From a virus, in the IMG/VR virus record IMGVR_UViG_3300031963_000072, positions 17,921 to 81,920 of that record: 64,000 nt of DNA, one strand, 5' to 3'. The position numbers and the translations under genes were made by a program. Under the pieces are notes generated by a model that made no database searches, had not been told where the DNA came from, and worked only from the letters and a program-made list of their open reading frames with translations. Below are positions 57,943 to 64,000 of the stretch, piece by piece; position 1 is the first letter of the stretch, and each line of letters starts with the position of its first letter.

Positions 57943-58239
57943 TCAAAGAGGCCAGCGAACCCCAAGAACTCTTTCGAACTCTGCTGCAGTAGCATGCTTG
58001 AGACGCAGCTTCTGTGAGACAGACTCCAGGGTTGCACCAGGCTTGCGAAGTTCTTCATGAAATCTCTTGGATGCCATGAGTGCGTTCGCGACAGCTCGAA
58101 TCTCTTCCTTCGTGCCTCTTATCTTTGTATTCACAGGCTTTCCTACAAGCCAAGCGCCGAGGGAGGCTAAAAGAAGCTTTCCCGTCGTGTTAAGATAAAA
58201 CTCTTCCTTAAGATCCCCGGTTTCCTGGGTAGACTCCAT
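57943..58239 (-). CDS. Small tail assembly-region protein
   Basis: A 98-residue protein with KLLLASLGAWLVGKPVNTKI, TKEEIRAVANALMASKRFHE and ELRKPGATLESVSQKLRLKH. I recall this pattern from proteins beside tail genes of other large phages. It lies directly upstream of the tape measure gene, where tail chaperones are normally found. GAGGTGATTAGC precedes the chosen ATG; the longer frame would start at GTG. Confidence 0.65.
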   Translation of the reverse strand: MESTQETGDLKEEFYLNTTGKLLLASLGAWLVGKPVNTKIRGTKEEIRAVANALMASKRFHEELRKPGATLESVSQKLRLKHATAAEFERVLGVRWPL

Positions 58240-58296
58240 GCTAATCACCTCTCAACAGAGGGTAAATAAGAGGAAACAAAAAAAGATGCTGATAAT

Positions 58297-58530
58297 TTAA
58301 GTGAAACGTCTCAATCTTGAGGGAGACTGATCGCGAGTACGACCCTGCATTGACCTCACGTCTGGTGAGTTCTGATGCAAGGCCCTGCTCTGCGTCTGTC
58401 CTGACTCTGAAGTCCGCGTTAATTCTCTATTAATTCTTTCTATGAACCACCGTTTGTAGAAGACAGGCATATTTCTGATCTCGCTCCACGTGAAGCCGCC
58501 GTAGTATATCAGGAGAAACGCCGGCTCCAT
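58297..58530 (-). CDS. Small tail assembly-region protein
   Basis: A 77-residue protein: PAFLLIYYGGFTWSEIRNMP and VFYKRWFIERINREL, then a disordered basic tail with SRALHQNSPDVRSMQGRTRD and QSPSRLRRF. I recall close relatives next to the baseplate gp26-like gene in other large phages. It is likely part of tail or baseplate assembly. The ATG at 58530 is used; the longer frame starts at GTG. It is 13 bases after the gp26-like gene stop. Confidence 0.68.
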   Translation of the reverse strand: MEPAFLLIYYGGFTWSEIRNMPVFYKRWFIERINRELTRTSESGQTQSRALHQNSPDVRSMQGRTRDQSPSRLRRFT

Positions 58531-58543
58531 CACGAGAGCTTCT

Positions 58544-59416
58544 CTATCTTCCGGACGAAGGCCAAAGAAACGTGACGCCGAGTGGCATGCTCACCTCCTC
58601 GGAGTGACCGCAAGAGGAACAGGTCGTCTCCTGCTTCATGATGATACCAGGCTCGTTGTCTCGCATGTAGTTGCGGAGAGCGAGAGAGTCACGTGCGGGC
58701 ATAACCTTAACAAAACTGGCTATCTTTGCTCTATCTTCTATGCCGTCAATCGACTGTATGGAGTAGAGGAGGCTTGTCGTGACGTTATTGTCGGAAGGAA
58801 GACCCAACTTCTTTTGCTTCTCAGCAAGAACCATCATCTCTTCCTCATCTCGACCGGTCATGAACTTGAATTTAACGTTCTTCTTTGAGACTGGGAGATT
58901 GAAATCAAAGAGATTCATACCAGGAATTACGGGATCGATCTCAAGACGCTTGATCGGTAATTCTCCAAGATTAAACTCGTGCTGCGACTTGACGTTACAT
59001 TCGGGACATTCCATTTCAACGGCGTATTCAGGACCATACCCAGTGATTCTAACAGCAACCATAAGAGCATTTCTATCGCCGCTGAGAAGGTCAAGTACGT
59101 TGACGGACTTATCAACGAGGCAAGACTTGATGAGCTCTGTGATGACCGTTCCCTTCTTGAGGAGAGCTCGAGAAGTCAAGATGTCTTCGTCTCTCGCAGT
59201 CATGGCTCTTATCTCTACGGTCTCCATGCCGTAAAGAGAGGAGTCCTGCGAGTACACTTTTCCGCTCGATGGTAGAGGAACGATTTCTTGTGGAATCTCA
59301 AGTCCAAAGTCTGCCTTTACCCTGTCTGCCTGCGACATCTTGGGCATCCTTGGGTCGACGCCTGCGGGACCCTGGTTTGCGAAAATTGCGTTCTTCTGCT
59401 CTCTATCGTCTGACAT
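58544..59416 (-). CDS. Baseplate protein of the T4 gp26 type
   Basis: A 290-residue protein with the T4-type baseplate family layout: VPLPSSGKVYSQDSSLYG, then VEIRAMTARDEDILTSRAL and KGTVITELIKSCLVDKSVNV with LLSGDRNALMVAVRITGYG. A zinc-finger-like segment follows (MECPECNVKSQHEF), and a C-terminal pair (CSSCGH) may complete it. In T4, gp26 is involved in baseplate hub assembly. The length (T4 gp26 is about 208) is greater. AGGAGAGAG precedes the start and a TATAAT box lies upstream, so it heads the tail operon. Confidence 0.78.
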   Translation of the reverse strand: MSDDREQKNAIFANQGPAGVDPRMPKMSQADRVKADFGLEIPQEIVPLPSSGKVYSQDSSLYGMETVEIRAMTARDEDILTSRALLKKGTVITELIKSCLVDKSVNVLDLLSGDRNALMVAVRITGYGPEYAVEMECPECNVKSQHEFNLGELPIKRLEIDPVIPGMNLFDFNLPVSKKNVKFKFMTGRDEEEMMVLAEKQKKLGLPSDNNVTTSLLYSIQSIDGIEDRAKIASFVKVMPARDSLALRNYMRDNEPGIIMKQETTCSSCGHSEEVSMPLGVTFLWPSSGR

Positions 59417-59445
59417 GTTGATTGCTCTCTCCTGTGTCTTATGAG

Positions 59446-59451
59446 ATTATA
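59446..59451 (-). promoter_or_regulatory. Candidate -10 element for tail operon
   Basis: Perfect minus-strand TATAAT about 30 bases before the gp26-like gene, in the divergent gap. The -35 region is T/A-rich without a clear match. Confidence 0.4.
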
Positions 59452-59508
59452 CTAAAGTCTGAGCAAGTAAATAAAACATCTAAAAAAACCAACCTAAATT
59501 TGTAGATT

Positions 59509-59516
59509 TATAAATG
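59509..59516 (+). promoter_or_regulatory. Possible late-type promoter box
   Basis: TATAAATG on the plus strand, one base from the T4 late promoter TATAAATA, about 45 bases before the first fibre-cassette gene. A single AT-rich match; weak. Confidence 0.25.
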
Positions 59517-59561
59517 AATTTCTGGTGTAGAAAAGATAATTAAGGTGAACAAGGTGAAACA

Positions 59562-59957
59562 ATGTCTCTAAACCATCCAGTACAGGGCGAGGGTTACGTC
59601 GCAGCATATCAAATATCGGCAACTCCGTTCGTCACATCATCGACTGTGTCTCTCGGTTCGACGAGGCAGATAGTCTTTCCGCAGATAACGAGATTTATCA
59701 CAATAAAGAACACGAGTACTTCCGGGAACACCATCGCTGTCGCATTCACGGCGGGTGGTCTACTTCCTGCGAACTCCAATTACTTCACGCTCAGCGGTTC
59801 TGAGTCGTTCTCCGGTGAGCTAAGAACTGACAGAATATTCATTTCAGGCTCTACGGGAGCAACGAATGCTTTCACAGTAGTGGCAGGTCTCACGTTCATT
59901 CCCTCGAAGATGCTCACCCCCATCACAGGATCGAACGGATTCCAGGGCGTTGGCTGA
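59562..59957 (+). CDS. Virion surface protein, fibre cassette
   Basis: A 131-residue beta-rich protein: AYQISATPFVTSSTVSLGS, IVFPQITRFITIKNTSTSGN, IAVAFTAGGLLPANSNYFTL. It ends TPITGSNGFQGVG. The pattern (small beta-sandwich, Ser/Thr/Gly-rich) fits virion decoration or tail fibre head proteins; I recall relatives in large phages next to fibre genes. It is the first gene of the plus-strand cassette with AAGGTG before the ATG, and is tightly followed by a glycine-rich adhesin gene. Confidence 0.65.
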   Translation: MSLNHPVQGEGYVAAYQISATPFVTSSTVSLGSTRQIVFPQITRFITIKNTSTSGNTIAVAFTAGGLLPANSNYFTLSGSESFSGELRTDRIFISGSTGATNAFTVVAGLTFIPSKMLTPITGSNGFQGVG

Positions 59958-59960
59958 AAC

Positions 59961-60851
59961 ATGGGAACGATCATCAATTCTCCCGTAGTGATAGCGGGCG
60001 CAGTTAGATTCGGTGCATCATCACAGCCGCCTCCTAGCGTAGAGTATCTCGTGGTTGCAGGTGGCGGTGGAGGAGGATCCGGGGGTGACTCGAACAACGG
60101 TGGTGGTGGAGGTGGCGGAGCCGGAGGCTTGCTTACGGGAACCGAATCCATCACGAGTGGGTTATCCTATGCCATAACGATCGGTGCCGGAGGCGGAGGT
60201 TCAACAAATGGTTTCGCGGCGGCCAACGGCAGCAACACAACTGCACTCAGCGCAATTGCGATTGGAGGCGGTCGAGGTGGATCGAGGAGAGATGGCGGAA
60301 CTTTTTCCGGAGGTGGGAACGGAGGTTCAGGCGGTGGCGCGCATGGTAGCTCTGGTGCATCTGGTGCTGGCACTGCTGGTCCGCCGCGACAGGGCTACAA
60401 TGGTGGTGCAGCGGGAGGCACAGTCGCGGCCGGTGGAGGTGGTGGAGCAGGCGCCGCTGGTGGGAATGGAAGCGGTACAACTTCCGGTAACGGTGGCATC
60501 GGTGCCCTCTCTTCGATCGCGGGCATTGCTACGTACTACGCAGGTGGTGGTGGAGGCGGAGGAAACTCTGTCCCCGGTACCCCAGGATCAGGTGGTGCCG
60601 GTGGCGGAGGAAATGGTGCCGTGATCTACAGCACAGCTGCTACAGCAGGAACCGCAAATACGGGTGGCGGTGGAGGAGCTGGTTCTGGATTCGCATCAAG
60701 GGCAGGACAAGCAGGCGGGTCGGGAATAGTGGTGATCCGCTACCCCAACGTCTACAAGGCTGCAACAACAACAGGCAATCCCACAGTATCTAACTCAAAT
60801 GGATACATAACTTACACGTTCACGGGCACAGGAACGATACAGTGGGTGTGA
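59961..60851 (+). CDS. Glycine-rich adhesin-like tail fibre protein
   Basis: A 296-residue protein. A short N-terminal unit (INSPVVIAGAVRFGASS) leads to VEYLVVAGGGGGG and a glycine-rich body built of G-G-x-G repeats over about 220 residues. It ends in a beta unit (GNPTVSNSNGYITYTFTGTG) shared with the second glycine-rich protein. Poly-glycine proteins of this sort form stacked polyproline-II helices in some phage receptor-binding adhesins such as S16 gp38. A receptor-binding or fibre tip role is likely. The coding sequence is visibly richer in G and C than neighbouring genes. Confidence 0.75.
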   Translation: MGTIINSPVVIAGAVRFGASSQPPPSVEYLVVAGGGGGGSGGDSNNGGGGGGGAGGLLTGTESITSGLSYAITIGAGGGGSTNGFAAANGSNTTALSAIAIGGGRGGSRRDGGTFSGGGNGGSGGGAHGSSGASGAGTAGPPRQGYNGGAAGGTVAAGGGGGAGAAGGNGSGTTSGNGGIGALSSIAGIATYYAGGGGGGGNSVPGTPGSGGAGGGGNGAVIYSTAATAGTANTGGGGGAGSGFASRAGQAGGSGIVVIRYPNVYKAATTTGNPTVSNSNGYITYTFTGTGTIQWV

Positions 60852-60867
60852 ACTCAGGAGAAGAAAC

Positions 60868-61242
60868 ATGGCACATTTCGCGAGGCTAGATGAAAACAAC
60901 ATAGTAACTGAAGTCTGTGTAGTCAACAACAGCGTTATAACCCACAATGGCGTAGAGTATGAAGATGCGGGAATCGCCTTCCTCACATCCATCACGGGTC
61001 ACGCTTCGTGGAGACAAACAAGCTACAATGGTAACATCAGGAAGAACTACGCAGCTCCCGGTTACACGTATGATCCTTCACGGGAGGCCTTCATTCCTCC
61101 TCAACCATTTCCATCGTGGCTCCTCGATGAGACAACATGCCGCTGGAGAGCTCCCGTTGCCTATCCCGCGGACGGTGGGGATTACATGTGGAATGAGGCA
61201 ACCGTGAGCTGGGATCTCATTGCAGAAACACCCACACCCTGA
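60868..61242 (+). CDS. Fibre-associated conserved-type protein
   Basis: A 124-residue protein: MAHFARLDENNIVTEVCVVN at the start, then ITGHASWRQTSYNGNIRKN and YAAPGYTYDPSREAFIPPQP, with FPSWLLDETTCRWRAPVAY and YMWNEATVSWDL. I recall this pattern from many cyanophage and marine phage proteins linked to tail fibres. AGGAG precedes the ATG. It sits between the two glycine-rich adhesin genes, suggesting a shared structure. Confidence 0.72.
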   Translation: MAHFARLDENNIVTEVCVVNNSVITHNGVEYEDAGIAFLTSITGHASWRQTSYNGNIRKNYAAPGYTYDPSREAFIPPQPFPSWLLDETTCRWRAPVAYPADGGDYMWNEATVSWDLIAETPTP

Positions 61243-61251
61243 GGATCAACA

Positions 61252-62085
61252 ATGGCGGTATCGATCAATAATCCCATCACCATCAAAGGTTCCACTCGTT
61301 TCGGTGGAACCATGGTTGCACCCCCAACGGTTGAGTACCTCATCGTTGCAGGAGGTGGAGCAGGTTCGTATAGCAACTACAACAGCGGTGGCGGTGGCGG
61401 AGGTGCCGGTGGTTTGCTCTCGGGCTCCGTTGCGGTTTCTTCCGGCCAGGCCTACACGATCACGGTGGGTGCCGGTGGTAACGCGGCACGGCCCACCATC
61501 ACGAACGGCAACAACTCCTCTGCGTTCGGATTCACCTCGATAGGTGGCGGTAACGGTTTCGGTTCAAGCGGTGGTTCGGGAGGCGGTGCCGATGGCAACA
61601 TGGGCAACTCGTTCGGCCTGGGAACCGCGGGGCAAGGAAACAACGGAGGTGCGGGTGGCACCGGCAGCGGAGGCCAGCAGGGAGCAGGTGGCGGTGGTGG
61701 TGCAGGAGCCGCAGGTGGCAACAGGAGCGGAGGCACATCTGGCGCTGGTGGCATCGGGCGCGTGAGCTCCATCACTGGAACGGCTACCTACTACGCGGGA
61801 GGAGGCGGCGGCGGTGCATCCAACTCGGGCCCTGCAGGAGCGGGCGGCCTCGGAGGAGGTGGTGCAGGCGGCGGCACAGCGGTGGCAGGAACTGCAAACA
61901 CCGGTGGTGGTGGCGGTGGATCTGTCTATTTCGGAACAGGCGCGAACGGTGGCAGCGGGGTCGTCGTCGTGCGACATCTTTCTGCTTATAAAAATGCATC
62001 GACCACAGGCAATCCGACAGTCTCTACTTCAGGAGGCTACACAGCGTACACCTTCACAGGTACCGGCACGATAACGTGGAGCTGA
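61252..62085 (+). CDS. Second glycine-rich adhesin-like tail fibre protein
   Basis: A 277-residue paralogue of the glycine-rich protein at 59961-60851. It shares the N-terminal unit (INNPITIKGSTRFGG, VEYLIVAGGGAG), the G-G-x-G body and the C-terminal unit (GNPTVSTSGGYTAYTFTGTG), but the middle is diverged. Conserved ends with a variable centre are typical of exchangeable fibre tips. It is the last plus-strand gene of the cassette, facing the HNH gene tail to tail. Confidence 0.75.
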   Translation: MAVSINNPITIKGSTRFGGTMVAPPTVEYLIVAGGGAGSYSNYNSGGGGGGAGGLLSGSVAVSSGQAYTITVGAGGNAARPTITNGNNSSAFGFTSIGGGNGFGSSGGSGGGADGNMGNSFGLGTAGQGNNGGAGGTGSGGQQGAGGGGGAGAAGGNRSGGTSGAGGIGRVSSITGTATYYAGGGGGGASNSGPAGAGGLGGGGAGGGTAVAGTANTGGGGGGSVYFGTGANGGSGVVVVRHLSAYKNASTTGNPTVSTSGGYTAYTFTGTGTITWS

Positions 62086-62116
62086 GGAGTTAATTCTCGT
62101 TTCTGCCGGCCACGTG

Positions 62117-62926
62117 TCAGGCAGGTCCATTTAGCGGGATTATTCCTGAGGTGTGCTGTTCATCGTGGCACTTCTCACACAAAACCACACCTGTGATGTT
62201 GTTCATCTCATGGTACCACGCCACCCACTCGGCGAAGCACTCCTTCCTGTCCCAATCATCTCCTGGTTCGCCGAGAGTCTGAATGCCCTTCTGCATGATC
62301 TCTGCGAATCTCTCTCCATCGTGGTGGACCTCTAAGTCCCTCGTCGACTCGCACTTCGTGCACTTGAATCCCGCAGCTTGAAGCTTTGGGAAGGCCCAGG
62401 TGCGGTAGATCTTCGACCTGCAGAGAGGACCAAGCGCAGAGGTGCCACCTTTCCATTGCGAGTGTGCGGAGCCAGTGAGAGAAGGTATGGCACCAGAAAG
62501 GCGATTGTCTCTCATTAATCTTGAGTATCTTTCGCCGTGCATCTTTTTCATCGTATTACTTGATTTTTGCAATCTATCATCACTCTCTTTTGTCTTACCA
62601 CGATTCCACGGATCGCGACCCCAGAGTCCCTCGTCACGCCGTTTCTTGAGACTCTTCTCCTTAGCTGTCTCGTTGTGACCCCAGTTGTTGTTGACACGTG
62701 ACGAGTGACCGCGGACGTATTTGGCAAATCCACGCTGAAGTGACCAGAATTTAGGCGTTTGACCGCAGCCGCAAGCGCACTTGACTTCGTCTCCGTTCAG
62801 GAAGAGATGACGATACAATTCGATAGATGAGAGCTTGTGCTTCTTTTGACTGTGAATTCTGATAGAGTCTAAGTCTGACGACTGATACTCTTTGCATGTT
62901 GGGCAGGTAAATGTAGAAAGGTCCAC
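62117..62926 (-). CDS. HNH homing-type endonuclease with zinc finger and NUMOD-like motif
   Basis: A 269-residue protein. CPTCKEYQSSDLDSIRIHSQ begins a C2H2-like finger. CACGCGQTPKFWSL is a Cys-rich module, and DPWNRGKTKESDDRL resembles the NUMOD3 DNA-binding motif of homing endonucleases. The C-terminal HNH has CTKCESTRDLEVHHDGE and VVLCEKCHDEQH. Such free-standing enzymes copy themselves into related phages. The start is GTG at 62924-62926 with no ATG upstream. It lies between the fibre cassette and tail tube gene, both frequent homing sites. A truncated relative begins at 63608. Confidence 0.82.
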   Translation of the reverse strand: MDLSTFTCPTCKEYQSSDLDSIRIHSQKKHKLSSIELYRHLFLNGDEVKCACGCGQTPKFWSLQRGFAKYVRGHSSRVNNNWGHNETAKEKSLKKRRDEGLWGRDPWNRGKTKESDDRLQKSSNTMKKMHGERYSRLMRDNRLSGAIPSLTGSAHSQWKGGTSALGPLCRSKIYRTWAFPKLQAAGFKCTKCESTRDLEVHHDGERFAEIMQKGIQTLGEPGDDWDRKECFAEWVAWYHEMNNITGVVLCEKCHDEQHTSGIIPLNGPA

Positions 62927-62940
62927 GGTATAAGTATACC
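62927..62940. promoter_or_regulatory. 14-base inverted repeat at HNH gene start
   Basis: GGTATA AG TATACC, arms perfectly complementary, abutting the GTG start of the HNH gene. The minus strand reads TATACT inside it, a possible -10, which would give an almost leaderless transcript. Confidence 0.3.
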
Positions 62941-63006
62941 ACAGACCTCTTTACTTGTATATTCGACGTTTGAGTTTTTGTTCTTCTCTTTTGTCGAATA
63001 TTAATG

Positions 63007-63498
63007 TCAAAATTGAAGTACGCAGTTGTCGAAGCGGAGTGTGAGAGATATCTCCATTGGACCGCCGTCCTCGTAGGTCACCTCTCCGAAGTTCGCCTCG
63101 GTGATGAACGCGCCCTTGATGTCCCAGAGTTCCACGACGGTTCCGACTGGATCGAGCATCTTCAACTGGATGTCACGCTTGTAGAAGTCGGCGTAGCCTG
63201 CACGTCCCGACACCGATTCGAAGTGGGTGCGGATCCACTCCATGACCTGCTGCGCGCCCGAAGGAGCGATTGGGTCGTGGAGGGTGACGGCCATCGTGTT
63301 GAACGTCGTCTTGCCGGCGAGGTAGCGACGTGAGTTGATGAAGGGAACCTCGACCTCTTCCGTCGTGATGGTCGGGCGTGACGATGTCTTGATGATGTAT
63401 GCGTCGATGCCCTCGATCATGAGGACCCAACGGTTCTTGCGCTTGGGTTCGAATTTCGCGGGAATCATTGATTCGACGTTGAGTGTCTCAGCAGCCAT
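63007..63498 (-). CDS. Tail tube protein (gp19-like)
   Basis: A 163-residue tail tube protein of the T4 gp19 type. IPAKFEPKRKNRWVLMIEGI leads to AYIIKTSSRPTITTEEVEVP and FINSRRYLAGKTTFNTMAV, then MLDPVGTVVELWDIKGAFI and the closing strands GEVTYEDGGPMEISLTLRFD. Tube proteins stack as hexamers inside the sheath. The length matches T4 gp19 (163 residues). AAAGGAG precedes the ATG. A contractile sheath gene is not in the window but is expected to the right. Confidence 0.92.
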   Translation of the reverse strand: MAAETLNVESMIPAKFEPKRKNRWVLMIEGIDAYIIKTSSRPTITTEEVEVPFINSRRYLAGKTTFNTMAVTLHDPIAPSGAQQVMEWIRTHFESVSGRAGYADFYKRDIQLKMLDPVGTVVELWDIKGAFITEANFGEVTYEDGGPMEISLTLRFDNCVLQF

Positions 63499-63543
63499 GT
63501 TATTTCTCCTTTGATCTTTGCAGATTGATCAAGATTAACTATG

Positions 63544-63560
63544 AAAAAAATTTTTTTTTT
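63544..63560 (+). other. A7T10 tract
   Basis: Seven A followed by ten T, within the 109-base divergent gap between the tail tube gene and the right-edge gene. Such tracts are rigid and bent and may help promoter activity. No other function seen. Confidence 0.4.
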
Positions 63561-63579
63561 ACTATTTTTTTAACGAATC

Positions 63580-63585
63580 TATAAT
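63580..63585 (+). promoter_or_regulatory. Candidate -10 element (TATAAT)
   Basis: Perfect plus-strand TATAAT 23 bases before the start of the right-edge gene, with the A/T tract at the -35 to UP region. Confidence 0.4.
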
Positions 63586-63607
63586 TCAAACTGAGGTACA
63601 AAAACAG

Positions 63608-64000
63608 ATGGGTGCAGTTAAAGGCAGAGAGATGAGAGAGGTGCAGTGTCCCCTATGCTCCTCTTTCAAGAGCAAGCGACTGACGGCGTTCGAGGCTCAC
63701 CTAGGCGAGGCACACGCTACGACCGTGAAAGACTTGTGGGACTCCATGAACGGAGGTCCCGGAAAATGTGCATGCGGGTGTGGCACAGAGACAAAATGGA
63801 AGAGTTGGTGGGACGGATACTCGAGCGTGGTGAACGGTCACAACGGATCGATATACGCAGTGTGTTCCCCAGAAGCGGCCGAGGAAATATCGAGAAAGAG
63901 GTCAGATGCGTTGAGAGGTAAGTCGACTTGGTCCAAGGGTCTCACGAAGGAGACAGATGAGAGAGTCCGCCTCCGCGGGGAGGCAACAGCCAGAGGCAGA
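63608..64000 (+). CDS. Zinc-finger/NUMOD-like protein, partial (right edge)
   Basis: An open frame of 131 codons from ATG at 63608 to the window end, with no stop. The start reads MGAVKGREMREVQCPLCSSF and has GAGG upstream. CPLC with two later His forms a C2H2-like finger. CACGCGTETKWKSWWDGYSS is the same Cys-rich module as in the HNH gene at 62117, and STWSKGLTKETDERVRL is the NUMOD3-like motif. It is therefore a diverged paralogue of that homing-type endonuclease. The nuclease domain, if any, lies beyond the window. Confidence 0.7.
   Translation, partial: MGAVKGREMREVQCPLCSSFKSKRLTAFEAHLGEAHATTVKDLWDSMNGGPGKCACGCGTETKWKSWWDGYSSVVNGHNGSIYAVCSPEAAEEISRKRSDALRGKSTWSKGLTKETDERVRLRGEATARGR

Noticed and set aside
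59780-60154. Proline-rich minus-strand frame, and similar frames at 61452-61775 and 61564-61977
   Set aside because: These are complements of glycine codon repeats (GGN read as CCN) in the glycine-rich fibre genes.
60050-62000. Repeated G-G-x-G coding stretches as a possible CRISPR or tandem DNA repeat array
   Set aside because: The repeats have no fixed unit length or spacers and keep one open frame, so they are low-complexity protein coding.
62086-62116. Terminator between the fibre cassette and HNH gene
   Set aside because: Only a five-base-pair stem with mismatches and no T run in either direction.

Overview
The window looks like part of a large double-stranded DNA myovirus genome of the broad T4 type, probably infecting a Gram-negative bacterium. 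The tail tube protein, gp53-like wedge protein and gp26-like baseplate protein mark a contractile tail. The ssDNA-binding protein, RecA/UvsX-type recombinase, replicative helicase and FEN-type nuclease form a T4-like replication core. The main polymerase, however, is a bacterial-type family C (DnaE-like) enzyme, and the ribonucleotide reductase is of the B12-dependent class II type. No bacterial housekeeping genes, rRNA, tRNA or CRISPR array were seen. Coding density is very high: most genes overlap by ATGA or a few bases, and no gap exceeds 300 bases (the largest are about 110-145 bases). The host cannot be named; a GapR/DUF2312-like protein hints weakly at Alphaproteobacteria.

Layout, almost all on the minus strand and so read right to left. 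0-11.3 kb: small and accessory proteins, including a Pol X-like nucleotidyltransferase, GapR-like protein, putative internal virion proteins, pterin dehydratase-like protein, nitrilase-family enzyme, two membrane coiled-coil proteins and a superoxide dismutase homologue. 11.3-25.7 kb: nucleotide metabolism and polymerase, with dCMP deaminase, thymidine kinase, two sugar-nucleotide epimerases, a kinase/thymidylate-synthase-like fusion, DnaE, nucleoside deoxyribosyltransferase, a divergent ThyX, phosphoesterase, a ligase/NMNAT-like fusion, a nucleotidyltransferase and two MazG-like proteins, one fused to a HAD domain. 25.7-35.6 kb: a lone plus-strand gene, Dps, HNH and DNA methyltransferase genes, Hsp20, thymidylate kinase, a canonical ThyX and several small tagged proteins. 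35.6-47.2 kb: class II RNR, helicase, exonuclease, actin-like ATPase, dUTPase, recombinase, SSB, HD hydrolase and a small family A polymerase. 47.2-59.4 kb: tail and baseplate genes including the 1331-residue tape measure. 59.5-62.1 kb: a plus-strand fibre/adhesin cassette with two glycine-rich proteins. 62.1-64.0 kb: an HNH endonuclease, the tail tube gene and the start of a second zinc-finger/NUMOD-like protein that runs off the right edge.

Functionally, RNR, dCMP deaminase, dUTPase, thymidine kinase, thymidylate kinase, ThyX and MazG-like enzymes form a nearly complete route to dTTP. Three thymidylate-synthase-type domains are present and two have altered substrate-site motifs, which raises the possibility of a modified pyrimidine in the phage DNA. 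About fifteen otherwise unrelated proteins begin with a short amphipathic helix that often ends in [L/I]-x-E. This resembles T4 capsid-targeting peptides cleaved by the prohead protease, and suggests a large set of proteins packaged into the head. It is the best candidate here for an undescribed system.

All functional calls come from motif reading and family knowledge. No database search was run.
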